Positions 1 to 8,840 of a DNA stretch of 52,082 nucleotides are shown one piece after another. Source of the DNA: Ruminococcus sp. Its GTDB lineage: Bacteria > Bacillota > Clostridia > Oscillospirales > Ruminococcaceae. The notes beneath the pieces were generated by a model. It searched no databases and was not told where the DNA came from. It worked only from the letters and a program-made list of their open reading frames with translations. The DNA is taken from the NCBI GenBank assembly GCA_017397925.1, contig JAFQHO010000070.1, positions 1-52,082 of the forward strand, written 5' to 3'. Made by a program: the position numbers and the translations under genes. How positions within the stretch are numbered: the stretch's first letter is position 1; the number at the start of each line of letters is the position of its first letter.

Positions 1-144
1 GTAGACAAATCTAATGGCATAAATGCTGTATATCGTCGTTGTCCTCCTCACCATACGGCAGTATGCTTTCGTCGTCCGCCTTGATATACATCATTTCTGC
101 TCATCATCTTTGTCTACTAACATTTTAGGGATTGGTATAAAATG

Positions 145-200
145 GGTGAAAAATTCCAAAATACATCACCTTTTAATGCCCTGTGGGTGAAAAAAGGTGA
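145..200 (+). promoter_or_regulatory. Distal GGTGA repeats upstream of mraZ
   Basis: GGTGA occurs at 145-149, 186-190 and 196-200, with an inverted copy TCACC at 166-170. The last two direct copies are exactly 10 bp apart, the same period as the repeats that overlap the mraZ promoter. They may be an auxiliary MraZ site about 150 bp upstream. Binding is inferred from spacing only. Confidence 0.45.
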
Positions 201-296
201 AAATTCAGTTATATAATTTAATATTAAAATACAGAATTCGGCATAAACTCCAAATATTTCCTTTTGACCAATCCTATGATTGTATAATATGCCCTC

Positions 297-325
297 TTGA
301 AAATTATTCTTAAATAGGGTATAAT
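297..325 (+). promoter_or_regulatory. Promoter of the dcw cluster (PmraZ)
   Basis: TTGAAA at 297-302 and TATAAT at 320-325 are separated by 17 bp, a good housekeeping-sigma promoter. The expected start near 332 lies inside the GGTGA repeats and leaves a leader of about 95 nt before mraZ. The rest of 1-427 holds no convincing gene; an imperfect inverted repeat GTAGACAAA/TTTGTCTAC at 1-9 and 109-117 is its only other visible structure. Confidence 0.8.
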
Positions 326-334
326 TGTTGTAGG

Positions 335-359
335 GGTGAAAACAGGTGATTAGTTGTGA
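335..359 (+). promoter_or_regulatory. Probable MraZ operator
   Basis: Three direct repeats GGTGA (335-339), GGTGA (345-349) and TGTGA (355-359) have an exact 10-bp period and cover the predicted transcription start. MraZ proteins form rings of AbrB-like units and are known to bind short direct repeats with a 10-bp period upstream of mraZ (TGGGN with 5-bp spacers in E. coli). Placement over the start point fits autorepression. The assignment to MraZ is inference. Confidence 0.65.
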
Positions 360-427
360 TTTTTTCCACTTTTTGGTAAATCACGGCATCGATAAGTGAC
401 CAAAATGGAAAAAAGGAGGCGAATGTC

Positions 428-859
428 ATGAGCGAGCCGTTATGCGGTACTTACAATCCCAGTATCGATACTAAAGGCCGTATGAGCTTTCCAACTAAGC
501 TCCGTGATGTTCTTGGTGCCGAATTTTATCTTTGTGTAGGCCACGATAAGAATTACATCGCCGTTTACTCCGTGGAAGAGTTCAAAAAATATTGCAATAA
601 GCTTAATGAAATCCCCGGAGATATAGGCTCCGAGATAAGACGTGAGCTTCTTGCAGGTGCCGATAAGCAGATACCCGATAAGCAGGGACGTATATTCATT
701 TCACAGACATTAAGGGAATTTGCCGGCATTACCGATGAAGTAACAGTTATAGGCAATCTGAACAGGGCTGAAATATGGAATCCCGCGTTCTTTGCTGAAA
801 GCAGAAAGAGTCTTGACCCTGCAGCCAAAAAGGCTGCACTGGCTAATCTTGTACTGTAA
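428..859 (+). CDS. mraZ: Transcriptional regulator MraZ
   Basis: A 143-residue protein of the usual MraZ length with two SpoVT/AbrB-like halves; the N-terminal YNPSIDTKGRMSFP and central DKQGRIFI segments are the repeated DxxGR swapped-hairpin signatures. It is the conserved first gene of dcw clusters, a DNA-binding ring protein that regulates its own operon. The start ATG follows an AAGGAGG at 413-419. rsmH begins 11 bp downstream, so the two are surely co-transcribed. Regulation is probably through the GGTGA repeats at 335-359. Confidence 0.97.
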   Translation: MSEPLCGTYNPSIDTKGRMSFPTKLRDVLGAEFYLCVGHDKNYIAVYSVEEFKKYCNKLNEIPGDIGSEIRRELLAGADKQIPDKQGRIFISQTLREFAGITDEVTVIGNLNRAEIWNPAFFAESRKSLDPAAKKAALANLVL

Positions 860-870
860 AGGAGATTACA

Positions 871-1812
871 ATGGAGTTCAGACACATTCCTGTTCTTCTC
901 GATCAATGTATTGAAGGACTTAATATCAACCCCGATGGCATATACATTGACTGTACTGCCGGAGGAGGCGGACATTCCTCTGCAATTGCTGCAAAATTAA
1001 GCGATAAGGGCAGACTTTACTCCCTTGACCGCGACCCTGATGCCGTTAAAGCGGCTTCTGCAAGACTTGCTGAATTTCCTAATGCCCGTGTAATTCATCG
1101 TAATTATTCGGAGTTGGACGCTGTTCTTGCTGAATTGGGTATTGATGCTGTTGACGGTATACTTATGGATTTGGGAGTATCCTCTCATCAGCTGGACGAA
1201 GAAAGCAGAGGTTTTTCTTATCATACCGACGCGCCTCTCGATATGAGAATGAGCCAGACGGGTATGAGCGCTGCCGATGTTGTTAATACTTTCTCGGAAC
1301 AGCAGCTTGCAAAGATTATATTTGAGTATGGCGAGGAGAAATTCTCACGCCGTATTGCTGCAAATATCGTCAAAGCAAGAGAAATTGCTCCTGTAGAAAC
1401 GACGCTTCAGCTGGCGGATATCATAAGGGAAAGTGTTCCGCAAAAGGCACGGAGAGATAAAAATCCCTGTAAAAAAACATTTCAGGCAATACGTATAGCT
1501 GTAAACGGAGAGTTTGACCACCTGTATGAGGGATTGGATAAAGCTTTTGCAGCATTGAAGCCTGAGGGCAGGCTTGCCGTTATCACCTTCCATTCCTTAG
1601 AGGACAGAATCGTTAAACAGCGATTTGCAGGCTGGTGTAAGGGCTGTATTTGTCCGCCCGATTTTCCCCAGTGTGTATGCGGACGCAAGCCGCAGGGAAT
1701 TCTTGTGAACAAAAAGCCTTTAGAGGCAGACAGTAAAGAACTGGAAAACAACAACAGAAGCAGAAGCGCAAAGCTCAGGGTTATAGAAAGGAGTGCCTGC
1801 TGCGATGGCTGA
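871..1812 (+). CDS. rsmH: 16S rRNA (cytosine(1402)-N(4))-methyltransferase RsmH
   Basis: 313 residues, the normal RsmH (MraW) size. The SAM-binding motif DCTAGGGGHS is near the N-terminus, MDLGVSSHQLD follows, and HSLEDRIVK near residue 240 is the family motif. The enzyme N4-methylates C1402 in the decoding centre of 16S rRNA. A cysteine cluster near residues 256-270 (CKGCICPPDFPQCVCG) is typical of Gram-positive members. An AGGAG lies before the start, and the 3' end overlaps ftsL by 8 bp. Confidence 0.97.
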   Translation: MEFRHIPVLLDQCIEGLNINPDGIYIDCTAGGGGHSSAIAAKLSDKGRLYSLDRDPDAVKAASARLAEFPNARVIHRNYSELDAVLAELGIDAVDGILMDLGVSSHQLDEESRGFSYHTDAPLDMRMSQTGMSAADVVNTFSEQQLAKIIFEYGEEKFSRRIAANIVKAREIAPVETTLQLADIIRESVPQKARRDKNPCKKTFQAIRIAVNGEFDHLYEGLDKAFAALKPEGRLAVITFHSLEDRIVKQRFAGWCKGCICPPDFPQCVCGRKPQGILVNKKPLEADSKELENNNRSRSAKLRVIERSACCDG

Positions 1813-2251
1813 ACAGAATTCTGTAGCAAAACAGAACGATGCGAAAAATGGTCATTCGCAGAATGAACCGCAGAGAACTGAAACCAAAGCAGGTTCGGTT
1901 ATATCAATTATATTAATTGCGGCTTTGGCAGCAATACTTCTTGGAACTGTAATCTACAGTCTTGACAGAAGAAATACAATGTACAGTAAGGTAGCGGCTC
2001 TCAATAATGAGCTGACATATGCCGAAGCTGAAAATGTCAGACTGCAGGCGGAGCTTGAAAGTAAGATATCTGCAAAAAACGTCGAGGATTATGCAGAAAA
2101 TGTACTGGGAATGAAAAAAATAGACTCCTCCCAGATTAAGTACATTGAGATTCAGACCGATGACGTAGTTAGTATTCCTGAACAGGATGACGGTCTTATT
2201 GCTAAGATAAAAAAATTTTTTGACCGCTGTGTGGAATATTTCAGAGGGTAG
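1805..2251 (+). CDS. ftsL: FtsL-like division protein
   Basis: 148 residues from ATG 1805, chosen over an in-frame GTG at 1793 because AAAGGAG (1787-1793) sits at ribosome-binding distance from the ATG but would overlap the GTG. A polar N-terminus is followed by one transmembrane helix (about residues 32-54) and an extracytoplasmic coiled coil (SKVAALNNELTYAEAENVRL onward). This plan and its place between rsmH and a class B PBP identify FtsL, which bridges DivIB/DivIC and the septal synthase. FtsL sequences diverge, so the call leans on topology and context. Confidence 0.85.
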   Translation: MAEQNSVAKQNDAKNGHSQNEPQRTETKAGSVISIILIAALAAILLGTVIYSLDRRNTMYSKVAALNNELTYAEAENVRLQAELESKISAKNVEDYAENVLGMKKIDSSQIKYIEIQTDDVVSIPEQDDGLIAKIKKFFDRCVEYFRG

Positions 2252-2280
2252 TATCATATAATATAATAGAGAATAAAAAT

Positions 2281-2560
2281 ATCTCGGACTGCCTGTATAA
2301 AAACTGACGGCACAAAAAATAAAATCGCCGCAGTTGGGAAATACCGTAAAGTAGAACGTACGCTGTTTCCATAAAAGTAGAACACGGAGACACAGCGAGT
2401 GATCGGAATAAAGGATTGCTCTCCCCGCATAAATATAAAAAACAGGGGAGAGCCTATCCTTCGCTTGAGGGACAACAAGCGAAAACCTTTTACATCGTGT
2501 GTCAAGAGCAAAACATCGTAAAAGATGTATTAGGCAGGGTTGCTCATTAACCCTGCCTTA
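2281..2560 (+). ncRNA. Multi-hairpin structured RNA between ftsL and PBP gene
   Basis: This 327-nt gap has no plausible gene but folds strongly. Stems seen: H1 2302-2311/2327-2335 (9 bp with one bulged A); H2 2361-2366/2392-2397; H3 2411-2416/2456-2461 continuing into a perfect 9-bp 2418-2426/2445-2453; H4 2461-2467/2476-2482; H5 2491-2496/2524-2529 or the competing 2488-2493/2518-2523. A terminator-like hairpin 2533-2541/2549-2557 is followed by a weak T-run. CTGCCT at 2289-2294 can pair with AGGCAG at 2532-2537, closing the whole domain and competing with the terminator. AAAGTAGAAC is repeated at 2348 and 2374. I recognise no known RNA class (not T-box, RNase P, tmRNA, SRP or 6S). It could be a cis-acting attenuator for the PBP gene or a separate small RNA. 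Confidence 0.65.
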
Positions 2561-2566
2561 TTTATT
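2533..2566 (+). terminator. Terminator-like hairpin before PBP gene
   Basis: A 9-bp stem GGCAGGGTT/AACCCTGCC with a 7-nt loop is followed by TTATTTATT. The T-run is interrupted, so termination may be partial or conditional. It ends about 33 nt before the PBP ribosome-binding site. Confidence 0.6.
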
Positions 2567-2598
2567 GCAATTCATTTGTGAAGCAGAAAGGATTAGCT

Positions 2599-5004
2599 AT
2601 GAACAATAAGAATCTGCCTTCAAAATCAATGAAATTCAGAGCGAAGATTACTATGACAGGTGTATTTCTTCTGCTCTTTTCGGGAGTTGCTGCAAATTTT
2701 TTCAACATCTCCGTCATAAAAAACAAGGAATATCAGGCTATGGCGAATGAGCAGCATTTCGGCTCAATTCCCATATCTGCACACCGCGGCTCTATTTACG
2801 ATTCAAAGGGTACTGCCCTTGCAAAAAGTGCCACGGTATATAAAGTGTTCCTCGACCCCAAGCAGTTCCGTGAGGATATGGAATCCTTACAGAAACGTAT
2901 TGACAAAAGGGCTGAGGATATCAAAAATGGTACATATAAGCCTCAGATAGAAACAACTACCGATGCTGAGGGCAATGAGGTTACACAGGTAATCGAGGAT
3001 GCACTCCCTCAGTCAGCGGAGGCATTCCGCCTTGAGGCTATAACACTTCTTACAACTAAGCTCGGAATAACTGCCGAAAAAGTAGAAAGGGCTATGATTG
3101 CCGAAAACCGCTACAGTGTTTTACAGGAACAGGTTGAAAAGCCTGTTGCTGATGAAGTCCTTGACTTTTTCAACAAATATAATCTGGTCTGCATTAATGT
3201 GGAGGAGGATACAAAGCGTTATTACCCCCAGAATGAGCTTGCAGCGGCAGTTATAGGCTTTACAGCCTCTGACGGCTATGGTCTTTACGGTGTTGAATCC
3301 TACTACGATGACTACCTTTCGGGTACGGACGGAAGAACCATTTCCGCTAAGGACTCCCACGGAAACGAGCTGCCTTACCGCTATTCAAAGACATATCCTG
3401 CACAGAACGGAAATGACATATACCTTACCCTTGATATGGATATACAGTATATCCTTGAAAAGTATCTTGAGGAAATGTCAACGGAATTTATGGTCAAAAA
3501 CAGAAGCTGTGCTATTCTTATGAATGCCAAGACAGGCGCTATATATGGTATGGCACAGTATCCAAGCTATGACCTTAACAACCCTTATGACGTTGTTGAC
3601 CCGAAGGTTATTGAAGAGCTGAAAACTCTTAACGATGAGGAATACAGCAAAGTACAGGGTGCAGCCCGTGAAAAACAGTGGAGAAACAAGTGCTTAACTG
3701 AGCGATATGAGCCTGGTTCTGTATTCAAGGTTATTACAAGTGCAGCGGCTTTTGAAGAAAATCTTATTGATATAGTTAATGACCGCTTTTATTGTCAGGG
3801 TTATCTTAAACTTGACGGTATGGAACAGCCTGTAAATTGTCATCTTACAAGTGGTCACGATTCACAGAAATATCAGGTTGCATTAACCAATTCCTGTAAC
3901 CCTGCATTTATGGAAATCGGAGCAAGAGTAGGCAAGGAGAAGTTCCTTTACTACTTTGATGCTTTCGGCTTCAATGAACCTCTTGGAATTGACCTTCCTG
4001 CGGAAGTAAAAGGAGACCAGAAAAATCCAGAAGAATTCACCCATGTTGACCTTGCACTTTCATCTATCGGGCAGTGTGAGACTATTACACCTCTCCAGAT
4101 GATAACCTCATATTGTGCCGTTATAAATGGCGGTTATCTGCTGCAGCCCTATGTAGTGGATAAGGCTGTTGACGAGGACGGAAACGTGGTAATGAAAAAT
4201 GAGCGTACTGTTAAAAGACAGGTTGTATCGGAGGAAACATCTGCTATAATGCGTAATGCTCTCCATACTGTAGCGACAGACGGAAACATCAATATCAAGG
4301 GCTATGCCATAGGCGGTAAATCCGGAACATCCCAGCGCCTTTCCGAAACTAAGGGCGGTCAGACACTGGTACAGGGACAGCAAGAAATTGCCAGCGAACA
4401 GGAGTACGGCTCATCATACTGCTGTTTTGCCCCTGCTGATGACCCCGAAGTTATACTCCTTGTTCTTGCTGATATGCCCGATAAGGAAAATAACGGCGGT
4501 AACTACTACGGAAGTAAGGTTGCTGTTCCTACAGCAAGAAATATACTTACAGACGTTCTGCCATATCTTGGTATAAGTCCCCAGTATACCGATAAGGAGC
4601 TTGCAGAGCTTGATATCAAGGTTCCTCTCCTTGAGGGAAGCGTTGAGGAGGCTAAGGCTACTATTGACGGACTTGGTGCTGTTGCTGAGGTAATAGGCGA
4701 AGGCTCTACAGTTGTGGCACAGTCGCCTGTTACAGGCTCATCAATTGCAAAGGGCGGTACGGTATACCTTTACACAGACCCGAGCCATACTGTTGACTAT
4801 ACGGAAGTTCCTGATTTAGTGGGACTTTCGCCGCAGATTGCCAACGATTCAATTGTTTATATGGATCTGAACTATGTGGCAACAGGCGCATCAATTCATC
4901 GTGACGGCGCTGTAGTAACAAGTCAGTCAATACAGCCTGGTGAAAAGGTGGCAAAGGGTACAACAATTATTCTTGAATTCAGCGTAGCCAGCGGCGGCGA
5001 TTGA
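2599..5004 (+). CDS. Class B penicillin-binding protein with PASTA domains (SpoVD/FtsI-type transpeptidase)
   Basis: 801 residues from ATG 2599, preferred over GTG 2578 because AAAGGA (2587-2592) precedes the ATG. A short cytoplasmic tail, a transmembrane helix (about residues 18-38) and the PBP dimer region (AHRGSIYDSKG) precede the transpeptidase. Catalytic motifs are all present: SVFK with Ser374 and Lys377, SCN at 432-434, KSG at 574-576. Two PASTA repeats fill the last 140 residues. The family makes septal or spore-cortex peptidoglycan cross-links together with the SEDS partner encoded at 7579. Lone in its cluster, it may serve as the vegetative FtsI as well as SpoVD; sequence alone cannot decide. 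Confidence 0.95.
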   Translation: MNNKNLPSKSMKFRAKITMTGVFLLLFSGVAANFFNISVIKNKEYQAMANEQHFGSIPISAHRGSIYDSKGTALAKSATVYKVFLDPKQFREDMESLQKRIDKRAEDIKNGTYKPQIETTTDAEGNEVTQVIEDALPQSAEAFRLEAITLLTTKLGITAEKVERAMIAENRYSVLQEQVEKPVADEVLDFFNKYNLVCINVEEDTKRYYPQNELAAAVIGFTASDGYGLYGVESYYDDYLSGTDGRTISAKDSHGNELPYRYSKTYPAQNGNDIYLTLDMDIQYILEKYLEEMSTEFMVKNRSCAILMNAKTGAIYGMAQYPSYDLNNPYDVVDPKVIEELKTLNDEEYSKVQGAAREKQWRNKCLTERYEPGSVFKVITSAAAFEENLIDIVNDRFYCQGYLKLDGMEQPVNCHLTSGHDSQKYQVALTNSCNPAFMEIGARVGKEKFLYYFDAFGFNEPLGIDLPAEVKGDQKNPEEFTHVDLALSSIGQCETITPLQMITSYCAVINGGYLLQPYVVDKAVDEDGNVVMKNERTVKRQVVSEETSAIMRNALHTVATDGNINIKGYAIGGKSGTSQRLSETKGGQTLVQGQQEIASEQEYGSSYCCFAPADDPEVILLVLADMPDKENNGGNYYGSKVAVPTARNILTDVLPYLGISPQYTDKELAELDIKVPLLEGSVEEAKATIDGLGAVAEVIGEGSTVVAQSPVTGSSIAKGGTVYLYTDPSHTVDYTEVPDLVGLSPQIANDSIVYMDLNYVATGASIHRDGAVVTSQSIQPGEKVAKGTTIILEFSVASGGD

Positions 5005-5040
5005 TGCTCTGCATTTTTCGCAGCGGCGAACGGAGGAAAT

Positions 5041-6477
5041 ATGAAATTATATGAACTTCTTGAAAATAATGCCGTAACTGCCATTGGCGATACGGAAATA
5101 ACGTCTGTAACAGACGATACACGAAAAGTCACAGAGGGAAGCCTTTTTGTCTGCGTAAAGGGCGGCAGCTTTGACGGACATAATGCGGCGGCAGAAATGC
5201 TTGAAAAGGGCGCGGCAGCTGTTGTATGTGAGCGTGACCTCGGACTGGGCGAAAGACAAATTATCACAAAAAACAGCCGTGAGCTGTACGGAAAGCTCTG
5301 TGCAGCGTGGTTTGGTCATCCTGAAAAGCGTTTGACTATGATAGGCGTTACGGGTACAAACGGCAAGACCACTATTACCAATATAATCAAGCATATCCTT
5401 ATGGAAAACGGCTATAAAACCGGACTTATCGGTACTATCCGCAACGAGATAGGCGATGAGGTACTTCATACAGAGAATACAACTCCTATGGCATACGATT
5501 TTATGGCTCTCCTTGCAAAAATGGCTGATGCAGGCTGTAAATATGTTGTTATGGAGGTCAGCTCCTTTGCCCTTGTACAGCACAGAATAGGCACATCTCA
5601 TTTCAAAACAGCGGTATTTACAAATCTTACACAAGATCACCTTGATTATCACAAGGATATGGAGGATTATTTTGCCGCAAAGAAAATGCTTTTTGATGTG
5701 TGTGATACTGCACTTCTCAACATTGATGACAGCTACGGCAGACGGCTCTGCGATGAGGTTAACTGCAATAAACTGACTTTCTCCGTAAAGGAAAAGGCAG
5801 ATTTCTGCAGTAAGAATATATCCATAAAATCCACAGGAAGCAGCTTTGAAATTGACTGCGACGGCGAAAAATATGACGTATCTTCGAGAATTCCGGGTAT
5901 GTTCAATGTGTCAAATCTCACAGCGGCAATTGCTGTGTGCAGTCTTGAAGATATTCCTATGGAAAATATTTTAAAGGCCGTTGCTGAATACAACGGTGTA
6001 AAGGGCAGATGTGAAATTATCCCGACATATCGCGATTTTACTGTGATATGTGATTATGCCCACACTCCCGATGCTGTGGAAAATATTCTCAGAAGTGTCA
6101 AGGAATACACCGAGGGCAGGCTTATATGCCTTTTTGGCTGCGGCGGAAACCGTGATGCGGCAAAACGTCCGAAAATGGCGGCAGCTGCGGCACAGTATGC
6201 CGACAGGCTTATTATCACTTCGGATAATCCGAGAAATGAAAATCCCGAAACCATTATTGAGGATATCCTCAAAGGCATAGAAAACTCAGAAATACCATAT
6301 GATGTGGTAGTTGACCGCAGAGAGGCTATATATTATGGCTTGAAAATTGCGGAAAAAGGTGATATAATAGTATTGGCAGGCAAGGGTCATGAGGATTATC
6401 AGGTGCTTGCAGGTATGGAACGTATCCATTTTGATGAAAGAGAAGTTGTTGCCGAGGGGCTGAAGCTTCTCCCTTAA
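5041..6477 (+). CDS. murE: UDP-MurNAc-L-Ala-D-Glu:meso-diaminopimelate ligase MurE
   Basis: 478 residues, typical Mur ligase length. The ATP-binding TGTNGKTTI lies near residues 103-111 and GKGHEDY near the C-terminus. DNPR at 395-398 is the signature for meso-diaminopimelate rather than lysine, which predicts A1-gamma, DAP-type peptidoglycan. It adds the third stem-peptide residue in the cytoplasm. It follows the PBP gene by 36 bp, with GGAGG just before the ATG. Confidence 0.97.
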   Translation: MKLYELLENNAVTAIGDTEITSVTDDTRKVTEGSLFVCVKGGSFDGHNAAAEMLEKGAAAVVCERDLGLGERQIITKNSRELYGKLCAAWFGHPEKRLTMIGVTGTNGKTTITNIIKHILMENGYKTGLIGTIRNEIGDEVLHTENTTPMAYDFMALLAKMADAGCKYVVMEVSSFALVQHRIGTSHFKTAVFTNLTQDHLDYHKDMEDYFAAKKMLFDVCDTALLNIDDSYGRRLCDEVNCNKLTFSVKEKADFCSKNISIKSTGSSFEIDCDGEKYDVSSRIPGMFNVSNLTAAIAVCSLEDIPMENILKAVAEYNGVKGRCEIIPTYRDFTVICDYAHTPDAVENILRSVKEYTEGRLICLFGCGGNRDAAKRPKMAAAAAQYADRLIITSDNPRNENPETIIEDILKGIENSEIPYDVVVDRREAIYYGLKIAEKGDIIVLAGKGHEDYQVLAGMERIHFDEREVVAEGLKLLP

Positions 6478-6512
6478 TCTGCTTTGTCCATTAAATAAGG
6501 AGATGTATATAA

Positions 6513-7550
6513 ATGACATTATGGTTAATAATATTGCTGACTTCCCTGGTATCCTTCGGAATTGCAGCACTTTCGGGAAAATGGCTTGTACCATTTCTTC
6601 ATAAGCTGAAATTCGGTCAGCCTATCAAGGTAAAGGACGGCCCCGAATGGCACGCTAAAAAGCAGGGTACTCCCACAATGGGCGGCTTTATGTTCATTAT
6701 ATCAACAGTGCTTGCTGCTATGGGAAGCTATATGGCATACCGCATATGGGCAGGTATTGACTCCCTTGATATTGCGGCAAATAACCGTTTCTTCCTTCTT
6801 CTCAGCGTTCTGATTTTCTCTCTGCTGTTCGGATTTATCGGTTTTATTGATGACTATACGAAGGTAGTCCGTAAGAATAATGACGGTCTTACGGCAATTC
6901 AGAAGATTATTTTACAGACGATTTTCTCAGTGGGATTTCTTTTCGCCCTTCATATATTCGGTGGCGGAAGAACAACAATAAATCTCGGATTCTGGGAAAG
7001 TCCTGACTTGGGTATATTCTACTATATACTTATGTTTGCGGTGATTATTTATCTTACAAACGCAGTAAATCTCACTGATGGCGTTGATGGTCTCTGCGGC
7101 TCTGTAACATTCACAGCAATGCTTATTTATACCGTATGCTGTTCTATTCTTCTTGAAACTGAGCTAAGCATATTTACAATGGCTCTGGCTGGCGGATGTC
7201 TCGGCTTCCTTATGTGGAATCTCAATCCCGCTAAATGCTTTATGGGCGACACAGGTTCAATGTTCCTTGGTGCAGCTGTAACGGCTGTGGGACTTGTACT
7301 TCACAATCATATGCTTATGCTTCTTGTATCACTTGTTTACATCATTGAGGCGCTGTCTGTTATGATACAGGTGACATATTTCAAGATTACAAAGAAGATA
7401 TACGGTGAGGGAAGAAGAATTTTCAAGATGACACCCATTCACCACCACTTTGAAATGAGCAAGTGGAGCGAATACAAAATCGTTATTTCATTTTCACTTA
7501 CCGGTGCAGTTTTCGGCATACTGGGAATTGTACTTGTTCTGACATTCTGA
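6513..7550 (+). CDS. mraY: Phospho-N-acetylmuramoyl-pentapeptide transferase MraY
   Basis: 345 residues with about ten transmembrane helices. Signature segments are all present: KKQGTPTMGG, IDDYTKV with the catalytic aspartates, NAVNLTDGVDGL and HHHFE. MraY links UDP-MurNAc-pentapeptide to undecaprenyl phosphate to form lipid I at the inner face of the membrane. It sits 35 bp after murE behind an AAGGAGA ribosome-binding site. Confidence 0.97.
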   Translation: MTLWLIILLTSLVSFGIAALSGKWLVPFLHKLKFGQPIKVKDGPEWHAKKQGTPTMGGFMFIISTVLAAMGSYMAYRIWAGIDSLDIAANNRFFLLLSVLIFSLLFGFIGFIDDYTKVVRKNNDGLTAIQKIILQTIFSVGFLFALHIFGGGRTTINLGFWESPDLGIFYYILMFAVIIYLTNAVNLTDGVDGLCGSVTFTAMLIYTVCCSILLETELSIFTMALAGGCLGFLMWNLNPAKCFMGDTGSMFLGAAVTAVGLVLHNHMLMLLVSLVYIIEALSVMIQVTYFKITKKIYGEGRRIFKMTPIHHHFEMSKWSEYKIVISFSLTGAVFGILGIVLVLTF

Positions 7551-7578
7551 CATCAATCCATAATTCAGGGGGGAGTAT

Positions 7579-8838
7579 ATGTCTGCTTCGGCAAAAACAG
7601 TAAAAAAGACAAATAAGAAAAGCAAGACAGGCGGTCTTTTCAGAACGCTTTTCGGCGGCGGAAGAAACGGCGATATGAGCCTTTCGTTCTTTGCCTATGT
7701 TATGATACTTCTTGTTGTGGGACTGGTTATGATGTCCTCTGCAAGCTATGCCTGGGCATACAGCGAATTCGGCGACGGACTTTATTACGCGAAAAATCAG
7801 GCTTTAAACGCAGGCGTCGGCTTTGTGGCTATGATATTCTTTATGAAGTTCGATTACCACAATTTCAAACAGCTTAAACTGCCCCTGTTTAAAAAATTCA
7901 ATATTGCAGGAATATTTTATGTTGCTGTTGCAATCCTCCTCATTGCCGTTCTTCTTATCGGTAACACCGAGGGCGGTGAAATGGGTGCTAAGCGCTGGAT
8001 TGACATCGGCCCTTTTAACCTACAGCCTTCCGAGGTTGCAAAGCTTGCTCTTATTGTTTTCTTTGCCTACAGTATGGAAAAGGACGGAGCAAAAATGAAT
8101 ACCTTTAAGACAGGTATTATGAAATATGCCGTCCTTCTTGGTGTATATGTCCTGCTTATCGCCCTTGAAAAGCATATTTCCGGTATTATCCTTATCGGTA
8201 CAATTGCTATTGCTATGATACTCTGCGGCGGAGCGAACAAACGTCAGTTTGTAGTGCTTGGTACAATAGCTGTATCAGCCGCTGTAGGCTTCATCTTCTG
8301 GCAGTATAACACCCCCGGAAGTTATGTTCAGGCTCGTATTAATGCCTGGCTTCACCCCTTTGAGGATGTTTTAGGGGATTCCTGGCAGACTGCCAATTCC
8401 CTTATTGCTATTGGTTCGGGAGGACTTTTTGGTCTTGGACTTGGTAACTCCCGACAAAAATATCTCTATCTTCCCGAAACGAAAAATGACTTTGTATTCC
8501 CTATTGTATGCGAGGAAATCGGCTTTGTTGGCGCATTGGCAATTATTATTGTATTCTTCCTTCTTGTGATTGAGGGTTATTCCATAGCAGTACGCTGCAA
8601 AGATCGCTTTGGTATGCTTCTTGCCGTTGGTATAACCACGCAGATAGGCATACAGACAGTTTTAAATCTTGCCGTTGTAAGCAATCTGATACCGAATACA
8701 GGTATCAGCCTGCCCTTTTTCAGCTACGGCGGAACGGCGTTGATTATGCAGCTGGTGGAAATGGGAATTATGCTGAATATTTCACAGCACAGATACTATC
8801 CTGCCGAAAAGAAAACGGCAGAAACAAATAAGGAGTAA
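7579..8838 (+). CDS. ftsW: SEDS-family glycosyltransferase FtsW/SpoVE
   Basis: 419 residues, multi-pass membrane protein of the SEDS family with a basic N-terminal tail (about 30 residues) and roughly ten helices. GAKRWIDIGPFNLQPSE and the C-terminal NTGISLPFFSYGG are diagnostic. SEDS proteins polymerise lipid II into glycan strands together with a class B PBP, here probably the product of 2599-5004. In Bacillus this cluster position is held by spoVE, so SpoVE is an equally good name. The ribosome-binding site is AGGGGGGAG. murG begins 2 bp after the stop. Confidence 0.95.
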   Translation: MSASAKTVKKTNKKSKTGGLFRTLFGGGRNGDMSLSFFAYVMILLVVGLVMMSSASYAWAYSEFGDGLYYAKNQALNAGVGFVAMIFFMKFDYHNFKQLKLPLFKKFNIAGIFYVAVAILLIAVLLIGNTEGGEMGAKRWIDIGPFNLQPSEVAKLALIVFFAYSMEKDGAKMNTFKTGIMKYAVLLGVYVLLIALEKHISGIILIGTIAIAMILCGGANKRQFVVLGTIAVSAAVGFIFWQYNTPGSYVQARINAWLHPFEDVLGDSWQTANSLIAIGSGGLFGLGLGNSRQKYLYLPETKNDFVFPIVCEEIGFVGALAIIIVFFLLVIEGYSIAVRCKDRFGMLLAVGITTQIGIQTVLNLAVVSNLIPNTGISLPFFSYGGTALIMQLVEMGIMLNISQHRYYPAEKKTAETNKE

Positions 8839-8840
8839 AT

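Noticed and set aside
14-92. Short minus-strand open frame at the window start
   Set aside because: About 26 codons, no ribosome-binding site and no family resemblance; it could be a fragment of something outside the window but cannot be supported.
264-288. TTGACC and TATAAT upstream of mraZ as a promoter
   Set aside because: The spacer is only 13 bp, too short for the housekeeping polymerase; the pair at 297-325 with 17 bp is far better.
2281-2560. RNase P RNA, tmRNA, SRP RNA or 6S RNA as identity of the ftsL-PBP structured RNA
   Set aside because: The universally conserved sequence blocks of these RNAs were looked for and not seen, and the multi-hairpin layout does not fit the single long 6S hairpin.
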